A stretch of 26,299 nt of DNA from a virus. Location: IMG/VR virus record IMGVR_UViG_3300028925_004580, positions 1 to 26,299 of that record. One strand, written 5' to 3'. The notes under the pieces were generated by a model, which did no database searches, had not been told where the DNA came from, and saw only the letters and a list, made by a program, of their open reading frames with translations. The translations under genes were made by a program, and so were the position numbers. Of this stretch, positions 15,908-21,223 are shown piece after piece. Numbering within the stretch: position 1 is the first letter of the stretch; each line of letters starts with the position of its first letter.

Positions 15908-16207
15908 CTATTTATAGATTTCGTCAATTAAATCCATAAAATTATCCTCAATAAGCGACTTTGATTCTGCTAGTGATAGTATCTCTGTCAGCCCTGCAAA
16001 AAGCTCACGAGAGTTACTGAGATCAAGCGGCATAGCTACACCCTCAGGTGTTGGCTTCCACTCTTCATCAAAGTCCATATAGTATTTGCGCAAATGTAAA
16101 TACTCAACACCCCTGAAGGTATTGACCGTTAACCTAATCTGTACTTCTTTTACTGTATCATAATGTATTACACGGGAGTAGGCTTCAGGAGCCTCGTGTA
16201 TATCCAT
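15908..16207 (-). CDS. PC4/YdbC-like single-stranded nucleic-acid-binding protein
   Basis: The 99-residue protein matches the transcriptional coactivator PC4 (p15) fold, which in bacteria and phages (YdbC, T5 p5.4 type) binds ssDNA as a dimer. The diagnostic run is VQIRLTVNTFRGVEYLHLRK (22-41), followed by YYMDFDEEWKPTPEGVAM, giving the four-strand sheet with basic and aromatic residues and the W-K-P-T-x-E-G turn, and then a dimerising helix (SRELFAGLTEILSLA). Its C-terminus ends with TAG inside the next promoter. It overlaps the gene upstream by one base (TAATG-type). A role in replication, recombination or transcription is inferred. Confidence 0.78.
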   Translation of the reverse strand: MDIHEAPEAYSRVIHYDTVKEVQIRLTVNTFRGVEYLHLRKYYMDFDEEWKPTPEGVAMPLDLSNSRELFAGLTEILSLAESKSLIEDNFMDLIDEIYK

Positions 16208-16479
16208 TATCGTCTGCCTTCATTCTTAAGAATAGATGACAGTGGTACGACACTTGATACGCTAGAAGGTCTAAGCAATCTATAAGAATCTGTATCCCAG
16301 CAGAAGAAGAGAAGAGTATCTTCTGTTTCTTTAGCTCGATTTTTCTTACCCTGAATATACGGAGTAGTAAAGTCTAAGGTACAAACATTATATTTTAGCT
16401 TTCTGGAGTGTTCGCTACGATAGGTAATAATAGCGTCTCCATAGTCCTGCACTAAACGTGCTAGTTCTTGCTTTTTCAC
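16207..16479 (-). CDS. Small phage protein of unknown function
   Basis: The 90-residue product starts with GTG at 16479, preceded by an AAGGA site. It reads as a mixed alpha/beta soluble protein with a GDAIITYRSEHSRKLKYNVC start and a LLFFCWDTDSYRLLRPSSV segment, and ends in arginines. No domain is recognised. It lies behind the terminator hairpin at 16554-16584 and no clear promoter separates the two, so expression probably depends on read-through. It overlaps the PC4-like gene by one base. Confidence 0.75.
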   Translation of the reverse strand: MKKQELARLVQDYGDAIITYRSEHSRKLKYNVCTLDFTTPYIQGKKNRAKETEDTLLFFCWDTDSYRLLRPSSVSSVVPLSSILKNEGRR

Positions 16480-16553
16480 TATAGTTTCCTTTTGTAGTAG
16501 TTAGCAATCATCATTGCTAGTTTACATACTCAAAGGTCAATTATAGGAGGTGC

Positions 16554-16584
16554 AAAAATACCCCACTAGGCGAACCTAGCAGGG
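16554..16584 (-). terminator. Rho-independent terminator with UUCG loop, minus strand
   Basis: On the minus strand a 10-bp stem (16584-16575 with 16570-16561; two G-U wobbles) closes a UUCG loop and is followed by TATTTTT. On the plus strand the same stem has two mismatches, so the element is minus-oriented. It comes 10 bases after the stop of the HTH gene at 16595. Confidence 0.8.
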
Positions 16585-16594
16585 TTATTACTTA

Positions 16595-17035
16595 TTAACC
16601 TTCGTCAGAAAGTAGGCTAGTAATGTACTGTGCTGCTTTACCAGTCAACTTAGAGATGATCTCTTCGTCAACAGGCTTACCTGCATCAGTGATAGCTGCG
16701 GTGAGGGCTTCTTGTGCTGCTGCTTTAGAGACACGAGTGCCACCTGTAGCTGCGCCAGTAGAAGCTGCTTTAGCAGCTGGGGTTTTCTTAACATAGACGC
16801 CAGCCTTTGTTAAAATCATGCGAACACCGTTAGGTGATTGATCCAGCTCGTCAGCGATGTCTTTTACAATCTCCATGCTGTTCTCTGGGGTAGGCTCTGC
16901 CTGTTCGTATAGTGATACTGCTTCTGCTTTTAGCTCATCTGTCCAAGCCATGTTACGTTTCCTTTTGTTAGGGGTTTTATTTCCTGGGCAATTACCCAGT
17001 TTTGCAAGCTGTTGTTCGTAGAATCTTTGTCCCAT
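16595..17035 (-). CDS. Putative DNA-binding HTH protein with alanine-rich tail
   Basis: ATG at 17035 gives 146 residues, with a GAGGA ribosome site and an 18-base leader from the promoter; the longer frame would start inside the -35. A second ATG at 16951 (MAWTDELKAEAVSLY), also with an AAGGA site, could make a 118-residue form. The N-terminal 28 residues are basic (PNKRKRN). An HTH-like unit follows (AWTDELK, then IVKDIADELDQSPNGVRMIL and a glycine/valine turn), similar in pattern to the repeats of the protein at 13344-14072. An alanine/threonine linker leads to a second helical part (ISKLTGKAAQYITSLL). Strong promoter, good ribosome sites and a terminator suggest high expression. Confidence 0.82.
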   Translation of the reverse strand: MGQRFYEQQLAKLGNCPGNKTPNKRKRNMAWTDELKAEAVSLYEQAEPTPENSMEIVKDIADELDQSPNGVRMILTKAGVYVKKTPAAKAASTGAATGGTRVSKAAAQEALTAAITDAGKPVDEEIISKLTGKAAQYITSLLSDEG

Positions 17036-17059
17036 ATATTCCTCGATTTCAGAAAAGAT

Positions 17060-17089
17060 ATTATACGGGAAAAACAACCATGTTGTCAA
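17060..17089 (-). promoter_or_regulatory. Sigma70-type promoter, minus strand
   Basis: Minus-strand TTGACA (17089-17084), 18-base spacer, TATAAT (17065-17060), with AAAAAATAGTTC upstream that begins at the stop codon of the preceding gene. It is the only member with an 18-base spacer. Predicted +1 near 17053. Confidence 0.86.
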
Positions 17090-17099
17090 GAACTATTTT

Positions 17100-17825
17100 T
17101 TACAACCTAGTTAAATCTATACCGTACTTTTTCAAATGCTCTAGTTTGCCTAGATCATATGCCTTAGAGTAAGCACTGAAGCCGCCTTGGGTCACACTCG
17201 AAAAGAATGTATCTTCGCTATCAACCTTTTGAACAACGTAGACTTGGTACACGGGGGTCGAGTACTTGGCATCGTAGTCTACAGTTGCAAGACCGGGCTT
17301 ACTTTCTTGGTAGTCTTGTGTGAGGCGTTTACCTACCTTTACTGCACTATGGTAGATGGCCGACCATGCGATCTCACCTTCAGAAAACTCCTCAGACACA
17401 CACTCATCAGGGAAGTAATCTATTGCTTTTCGTTCTTCTCCTGTGGGTCGTTGCGGCACTCCAACGAGTTCAAGAATGTTTCGTACAAACCCGACGGAAC
17501 GAAAAAGACGCTTTGAAATATCGGTAAGATTCGCACCTTGTAGATAGTCTGTAACCGCCTCCCCAATCTCTGCATCAGTGGCAGGACGGCCTCGATTTTG
17601 TGACTTACGCTTTTTAACATATGCTTTCTGCTCTATGTGCCCTTCGATGATGGCACTTAGCCTGGTTGTATTATACGCAATATTGAGTATATCACAAGCC
17701 TGCTTCTTAGTTATCGCTTTTTCCGTAACTGGGGCTGAAGTATTCGGGTTTAGAAGTGCTATAACTTTCTCGATGTTCTTGCTCGATAGGTTCTCGTAGT
17801 CCTTCTTCTTTACTCTCTTCGCCAT
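17100..17825 (-). CDS. Two-HTH protein, possible phage regulator or DNA-binding protein
   Basis: The 241-residue protein has a very basic N-terminus (MAKRVKKKDY), a first HTH-like segment at about 40-60 (KKQACDILNIAYNTTRLSAI), a basic linker (YVKKRKSQNRGRP), and a second HTH-like segment at about 87-122 (LTDISKRLFRSVGFVRNIL). The C-terminal 100 residues look beta-rich and may bind a ligand or partner. This architecture suggests sequence-specific DNA binding, perhaps as a transcription regulator of phage units. ATG at 17825 has a GGAG site. It overlaps the DUF3310 gene by 119 bases in another frame, an unusually long overlap. The function is inferred from composition and motif pattern only. 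Confidence 0.72.
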   Translation of the reverse strand: MAKRVKKKDYENLSSKNIEKVIALLNPNTSAPVTEKAITKKQACDILNIAYNTTRLSAIIEGHIEQKAYVKKRKSQNRGRPATDAEIGEAVTDYLQGANLTDISKRLFRSVGFVRNILELVGVPQRPTGEERKAIDYFPDECVSEEFSEGEIAWSAIYHSAVKVGKRLTQDYQESKPGLATVDYDAKYSTPVYQVYVVQKVDSEDTFFSSVTQGGFSAYSKAYDLGKLEHLKKYGIDLTRL

Positions 17826-18093
17826 ACTCTAACTCCAATAATAGTTCACAATAATGTATAATTTTCTTAATGTCTTCAGCGCCATTCTTCTTCTTATGTC
17901 GAGTGGCATACTTAATGATGTTGCCCTCAATAAAACCCAGCTCGTTCGCATGGATATACTCGATAGGCTGAATGTTTAGCTTGTAGTGGCTACCACCCTC
18001 TTGTCTGAGGATACCCCGTAGCGACTTAATCTCTGATTCATCTTTCCACACAGGTAGTTCTCCACTAGGTGCTATGTTGATCATCTTCTTCAT
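17707..18093 (-). CDS. DUF3310 protein (SaV-like / T7 gp1.7-related domain)
   Basis: The core at about 33-90 reads GGSHYKLNIQPIEYIHAN, then LGFIEGNIIKYATRHKKKNG, then AEDIKKIIHYCELLLELE, which is the DUF3310 pattern found in many phages and in T7 gp1.7, a nucleotide kinase. It is therefore plausibly linked to nucleotide metabolism, matching its place directly after thyX. The last 40 residues are polar and overlap the next gene. ATG at 18093 is preferred, with an AAGGA site eight bases upstream; the frame could open with a TTG at 18099. It overlaps thyX by 29 bases. Confidence 0.82.
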   Translation of the reverse strand: MKKMINIAPSGELPVWKDESEIKSLRGILRQEGGSHYKLNIQPIEYIHANELGFIEGNIIKYATRHKKKNGAEDIKKIIHYCELLLELEYGEESKEEGLREPIEQEHRESYSTSKPEYFSPSYGKSDN

Positions 18094-18742
18094 GAACAAA
18101 ATCCTTGATCATAGGGAACATCGGATTGATAGCATAAGCACAGGCTCTAGCAATATCCATATGTTCTCTCTGCGTTCCCGGAGTAGTTCGCACATCAATG
18201 TAGTGTATCCAGGAGCGTACAGTACCGTGCATATATAAACGAGTCTTTGTTAGACCTTCTGGAAGAACAGTACGAGCCTGCTCTTTAGCAATACCATTTT
18301 CAATAGCCCAAGCATAGGCTTCCGAAGCTGCATCAATGACACGCTTCTGCTGGGATACCCAATGCTCGTGTAACAACTCGTCGTCAGTTTGAACACTATT
18401 CTGTCGGTTCTTAGTATCCTGCAAACGACACTCACGCAACTCAAAAGGGTATCCCATCTCTTTTGGGTCTGCATAACGCTGGCTAAACTCTTGAAAAGCA
18501 AAGCTACGATGACGCACGATCTGGTGAGCAATGTCACGAGTAGTATTGATCTCTAGCGTAATACCGGACATCTCAAAAGGAGACCAGTGTTTGTGCTTGA
18601 TGAGATACTTCACTAGCTTGTGTGAAGTCAGTTCGTTGCTCTGGTTCTTAGGGTTTGATACTCTAGCCATGTATGCAATGTCTGCAATTAAGTCTGGCGA
18701 AGATGTTGATACAAGTTCTACTTGTGGTTGGTTTGGTCTCAT
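18065..18742 (-). CDS. thyX: Flavin-dependent thymidylate synthase
   Basis: The 225-residue protein makes dTMP from dUMP using FAD and methylenetetrahydrofolate. The ThyX signature RHRSFAFQEFSQR is at 77-89 (RHR 77-79, S87), preceded by HWSPFEMSGITLEI, the conserved flavin/substrate entry. The C-terminal half has a TRLYMHGTVRSWIHYIDVR helix and the QREHMDIA segment that positions dUMP. The length is normal for the family. The start overlaps the previous stop as ATGA. It complements the ribonucleotide reductase, together giving the phage its own dTTP supply. Confidence 0.95.
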   Translation of the reverse strand: MRPNQPQVELVSTSSPDLIADIAYMARVSNPKNQSNELTSHKLVKYLIKHKHWSPFEMSGITLEINTTRDIAHQIVRHRSFAFQEFSQRYADPKEMGYPFELRECRLQDTKNRQNSVQTDDELLHEHWVSQQKRVIDAASEAYAWAIENGIAKEQARTVLPEGLTKTRLYMHGTVRSWIHYIDVRTTPGTQREHMDIARACAYAINPMFPMIKDFVHEEDDQHST

Positions 18743-19332
18743 TGTCCTGATATCCTGTTGTCATAGTCTGCTAGTTCTTCGTCCCACCACTCTGGTTTGT
18801 CTCTATGCTTCCATCCTGCAAAGGTGGCTTTGTCAAGCATATAGAAGTTGCGGTAGGCCTGTATTGGGTTGTCATCATCTTTCAACTCCTCAGTCATAGC
18901 AAGAGCAAACTGAGTAAAGCCGTGGTCTTCGATATGCTTTGGGTCTGGAAGATTGTTAATCATTGTTAGGCTTTTGTGTGTGCTGCCATAGCGATAATGA
19001 GCCTCACTGCCAAGCGCGTTCGCATAGCAGTGAGTCCAGTAAAAATTCTCGAGAGAAGAACGCACCCAAACACAACTAGGGTGGTTCTGCATTGTAGGAA
19101 GGTAAGGAAAGATACGCTCTTCCATAGGCAACTCTTTCTGTTCTTTACGAGTCGTCTGAAGAATAGCGTTCTCTTCCTTAGTAATAAGTCTAGGCACATA
19201 TCCGAATAGATGATCTATCCAGAGATTAGTACAGATAAGTTGTGCTGCTTCGAGTATCATCTTGTTGACGTGTTTATCAACGTGATATTCTGCACATTTG
19301 TCAAGGTCTGCGTCAAGGTAAAATAAATTGAT
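18739..19332 (-). CDS. Uncharacterised phage protein of the D-x-D...YHxDKHVxKMILE type, apparently starting at ATC
   Basis: From the ATC at 19332 the product is 197 residues. The first 35 read as INLFYLDADLDKCAEYH, then VDKHVNKMILEAAQLIC, a conserved histidine/aspartate-rich start I recognise from many uncharacterised phage proteins. A second block follows later (HPSCVWVRSSLENFYW and SEAHYRYGSTHKSL). The paired His/Asp residues suggest a metal or nucleotide site, but the function is unknown. The first ATG in frame (19260) would delete the 24 residues carrying the block. A TAG stop lies 12 bases before the ATC and no ATG, GTG or TTG lies between. A TAGGAG ribosome site is six bases before the ATC and the leader would be 20 bases. 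Confidence 0.78.
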   Translation of the reverse strand: MNLFYLDADLDKCAEYHVDKHVNKMILEAAQLICTNLWIDHLFGYVPRLITKEENAILQTTRKEQKELPMEERIFPYLPTMQNHPSCVWVRSSLENFYWTHCYANALGSEAHYRYGSTHKSLTMINNLPDPKHIEDHGFTQFALAMTEELKDDDNPIQAYRNFYMLDKATFAGWKHRDKPEWWDEELADYDNRISGQ

Positions 19333-19358
19333 GGTACTCTCCTAAAATTTGAATAACT

Positions 19359-19387
19359 ATTATACCGAAGTTTAGGAAGAGTGTCAA
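19359..19387 (-). promoter_or_regulatory. Sigma70-type promoter, minus strand
   Basis: Minus-strand TTGACA (19387-19382), 17-base spacer, TATAAT (19364-19359). The holin stop codon TAG (19393-19391) is the first part of the shared TAGTTC element. Predicted +1 near 19352; it drives the unit with thyX. Confidence 0.88.
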
Positions 19388-19390
19388 GAA

Positions 19391-19753
19391 CTATTTTTTC
19401 TTGTTCATGAATCCTACTACTGAGCGAACACCAAACGATGCACTCACAATTACACTTAAAGTATACTGATACCAGCTCGGCATTGCACTAAGGGCATCAA
19501 ACCCCGCAGTGACGTAACCTACTGTTTGTGGAAAGAAACATAGTATCATAGGGATACTAAAGAGTACTGTTAGCCACTCGTCTTTCCAAGAGCCACCAGA
19601 GTTGCGAGCCATGATAGACTCCCAGTCTGCGACACTTTTAGAAGCCTGAACCATTACTGTGGCTTCTGCTTCTGCTTTCGCTTTTGATTTGGCATTCTTT
19701 CCTTCGAGCCAAGTCTTCCCTAGTCCTGTTACTGCACTAAGTATCTGTAACAT
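19391..19753 (-). CDS. Holin, GTA_holin_3TM-like
   Basis: The 120-residue membrane protein would make the inner-membrane hole that times lysis. An amphipathic alanine/lysine-rich N-terminal region (about 18-45) is followed by the family-typical GSWKDEWLTVLFSIPMILCF, the start of a membrane segment (60-78), and a second one including SWYQYTLSVIVSASFGVR (94-115). It ends with a positively charged tail NKKK. The pattern W-K-D-E-W...F-S-I-P...W-Y-Q-Y...A-S-F-G-x-R matches holins of the gene-transfer-agent/3TM type. It follows the lysozyme gene with a 17-base overlap, completing the lysis cassette. Confidence 0.82.
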   Translation of the reverse strand: MLQILSAVTGLGKTWLEGKNAKSKAKAEAEATVMVQASKSVADWESIMARNSGGSWKDEWLTVLFSIPMILCFFPQTVGYVTAGFDALSAMPSWYQYTLSVIVSASFGVRSVVGFMNKKK

Positions 19754-20189
19754 TCTCTAGTCTTCCCATCAACCGCTCAGCGCGATTGCCTACTTGGCGA
19801 TACCAAAGAGAGTCTCTCCCTTCTGTAGCGGCAAGTTCCCAGCATCGTGAATCCAATGCTTTTTTCATATTCTTAAACTTACTAAGTCGAGGCCGCCCAA
19901 GATTAAATAGCATATTAACTAATATCTCTTGGACTTCCTCTGGAAAGTATTCCCAATCTTTATATAGCTGCATGCACTCAAACAAGGCTATAGTGAGGTC
20001 ATGATCAAAGGCTTCTTTTACACGCTCTTCTGATACGGGTGTACCTACTGGCAGGTTAAACTCAGGGTCTCCTGTCAATACTAGGTGTCCAATACCGAAC
20101 GTTTCGTAGCCAAGGTGATCTTCGTAGATTTCATATACTACGCCTTCGTCAATCTCTAGCTGTTTTCGTACTCTGTCTATATTCATCAT
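19737..20189 (-). CDS. Endolysin, T4-type lysozyme (GH24 muramidase)
   Basis: The 150-residue enzyme cleaves the glycan chains of peptidoglycan. The catalytic triad of T4 lysozyme is recognisable in the first 35 residues: E15 in LEIDEGVVY, D24 in IYEDHLG, T30 in GYETFGIGH. The helical C-terminal lobe carries VQEILVNMLFNLGRPRLSKF and the SLWYRQVGNRAERLMG segment, both typical of the family. No signal peptide or membrane anchor is present, so release depends on the neighbouring holin. ATG at 20189 has a GAGG site. Confidence 0.94.
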   Translation of the reverse strand: MMNIDRVRKQLEIDEGVVYEIYEDHLGYETFGIGHLVLTGDPEFNLPVGTPVSEERVKEAFDHDLTIALFECMQLYKDWEYFPEEVQEILVNMLFNLGRPRLSKFKNMKKALDSRCWELAATEGRDSLWYRQVGNRAERLMGRLENVTDT

Positions 20190-20203
20190 GGGCTAATCCT
20201 CTT

Positions 20204-20305
20204 TTATTGCATGCTGGCGTATATTGTTATAAATGGTAAGGCTAAACAACTTACAGCTGTAACCACATTGCAAAAATAGCAAGCGGCCTCATTACGATCT
20301 TTCAC
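20204..20305 (-). CDS. Very small membrane protein in the lysis cassette
   Basis: A GTG at 20305, six bases after a GGAG ribosome site, opens a 33-codon frame. The product has a short charged head (KDRNEAA) and one hydrophobic segment (CNVVTAVSCLALPFITIYAS), so a single-pass membrane protein is expected. It fills the gap before the lysozyme gene. The frame continues upstream without a start for 24 codons to a double TAG that ends the preceding gene, and that stretch also looks protein-like. Lysis-regulator or spanin-like roles are possible by position only. Confidence 0.45.
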   Translation of the reverse strand: MKDRNEAACYFCNVVTAVSCLALPFITIYASMQ

Positions 20306-20380
20306 TTTTATCTCCGTCTCTTGGCGTATTAAAACACCTTCTATTGTAGTGAGTTCTTCGACCGGGTTCTCCCAATCCTA

Positions 20381-20590
20381 CTAGGCTTCGCTCGTTGCCT
20401 CTACTAATGATTCTTGTCGACGTACTAACTCATTACGAATTTTCTGCTTACGAGGACCACGCGTGTGTTCATTTGCTAAAGTCTTTTGTAGCTCGTCTGT
20501 AGCAATTGTGTGAATGTAGTAGTTCTTAGTTGTTTTCTTCTTAGTGTTGCGGTCTACTACTGTTTCTGAATCTTTAAATTTAATAGGCAT
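20381..20590 (-). CDS. Small basic phage protein of unknown function
   Basis: The 69-residue product is lysine/arginine-rich (MPIKFKDSETVVDRNTKKKT, later KQKIRNELVRR). It resembles small conserved phage proteins with the pattern IKFK-x(6)-DRN-x-KK...KIRNELVRR, whose role is unknown. ATG at 20590 has a GGAG site eight bases upstream. The gene ends with two TAG codons in tandem. It belongs to the unit led by the tandem promoters at 20782-20886. Confidence 0.75.
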   Translation of the reverse strand: MPIKFKDSETVVDRNTKKKTTKNYYIHTIATDELQKTLANEHTRGPRKQKIRNELVRRQESLVEATSEA

Positions 20591-20607
20591 TGCTGTATCT
20601 CCGTTGA

Positions 20608-20748
20608 TTATAGTTCGTCGTCTAAAGTAATTTGTCCTGTCTCGACTAAATGGGCAATAACATCTTCCATACCTTCTTGCTTGCCTAAGTTGTGGCTATG
20701 GTAGCCGCAACCAATCATGCAAAACATAAAAATGGCATACTCAATCAT
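20608..20748 (-). CDS. Small phage protein with hydrophobic N-terminus
   Basis: ATG at 20748, six bases after AAGGA, opens a 46-residue frame starting MIEYAIFMFCMIGCGYHSHN, followed by GKQEGMEDVIAHLVETG and an acidic end. The cysteine- and methionine-rich head could be a short membrane segment or a lipid-anchored leader (I-G-C-G). The pattern 'CGYHSHNLG...G' recurs in phage small proteins of unknown function. It is the first gene after the promoter at 20782-20810, with a leader of about 27 bases. Confidence 0.7.
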   Translation of the reverse strand: MIEYAIFMFCMIGCGYHSHNLGKQEGMEDVIAHLVETGQITLDDEL

Positions 20749-20781
20749 ATTTTTTCCTTATTAGCTCGATTTCAAAAACAT

Positions 20782-20810
20782 ATTATACGTTGAAAACAGC
20801 ACCCTGTCAA
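20782..20810 (-). promoter_or_regulatory. Sigma70-type promoter, minus strand (proximal of a tandem pair)
   Basis: Minus-strand TTGACA (20810-20805), 17-base spacer, TATAAT (20787-20782), with TTATTTAGTTG upstream. Predicted +1 near 20775. It drives the small-gene and lysis unit. Confidence 0.88.
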
Positions 20811-20857
20811 CAACTAAATAAATTTTCCTCAATCAATTTCAACATTTTATACGAGGG

Positions 20858-20886
20858 ATTATACAGTATTTGCACCAGTTTGTCAA
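20858..20886 (-). promoter_or_regulatory. Sigma70-type promoter, minus strand (distal of a tandem pair)
   Basis: Minus-strand TTGACA (20886-20881), 17-base spacer, TATAAT (20863-20858), preceded by AAAAATTATCC. It lies 76 bases upstream of the proximal promoter. Its transcript could include a 12-codon frame (20845-20807) that ends inside the proximal -35. Confidence 0.82.
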
Positions 20887-20928
20887 GGATAATTTTTACC
20901 ATGTGACGAGGGGTGTAAGAAATAATTG

Positions 20929-20957
20929 TTGACAAACTACCTACTTTGGTTTATAAT
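20929..20957 (+). promoter_or_regulatory. Sigma70-type promoter, plus strand, giving a leaderless transcript
   Basis: TTGACA (20929-20934), 17-base spacer, TATAAT (20952-20957), preceded by AAATAATTG. The standard distance puts +1 at 20964, the A of the ATG of the first plus-strand gene. It is divergent from the two promoters at 20782-20886. Confidence 0.87.
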
Positions 20958-20963
20958 ACGCCC

Positions 20964-21134
20964 ATGAAAAAATATAAAAAGAAACCTTGGACAGAACTTG
21001 AGCGCAACACACTGCGGGCATATTACTTCAACGCTAGTATAGATGAAGTGATGGACATGATACCCGACAGAACAGAGCGATCTATCCGTAACCAGGTTTC
21101 CTACCTACGCAAACGAGGAGTACGTTTTAAATGA
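20964..21134 (+). CDS. Small SANT/HTH-like DNA-binding protein, leaderless
   Basis: ATG at 20964 gives a basic 56-residue product starting MKKYKKKPWTELERNTLRAY. It is one Myb/SANT- or HTH-like unit: an aromatic PWTELE lead, three predicted helices (ELERNTLRAYYF; IDEVMDMI; ERSIRNQVSYLRKRG). The pattern W-T-[DE]...R-S-I-R-x-Q-V resembles repeat units of the phage proteins at 13344-14072 and 16595-17035. It is the first plus-strand gene and stands at the divergence point, so a regulator role for the two arms is attractive. There is no Shine-Dalgarno site; the ATG coincides with the predicted +1. A frame-opening TTG at 20946 lies inside the promoter and is rejected. Confidence 0.8.
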   Translation: MKKYKKKPWTELERNTLRAYYFNASIDEVMDMIPDRTERSIRNQVSYLRKRGVRFK

Positions 21135-21223
21135 CAACCCCTGAAATTTACATAGTATGCACAATCCTGATCCTATGGTTGATGATACAAGGCATCGAAG
21201 ATGACGATGATTGGAATGAATAA
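21131..21223 (+). CDS. 30-residue single-pass membrane protein
   Basis: The ATG overlaps the previous stop as ATGA, with GAGGAG further upstream. The product has a hydrophobic helix (IYIVCTILILWLMI) and an acidic tail (GIEDDDDWNE). It stops directly before the S21 ATG (TAAATG). Coupling to both neighbours supports translation. The function is unknown. Confidence 0.6.
   Translation: MTTPEIYIVCTILILWLMIQGIEDDDDWNE

Noticed and set aside
16502-16519. Hairpin TAGCAAT-CATC-ATTGCTA as a terminator
   Set aside because: There is no T-run on either strand. It may be structure in the leader of the GTG-started gene.
16531-16552. TTGACC and TATAAT-like boxes on the minus strand before the GTG-started gene
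   Set aside because: The TATAAT lies upstream of the TTGACC and nothing matches at a 16-18 base spacing, so no promoter is called.
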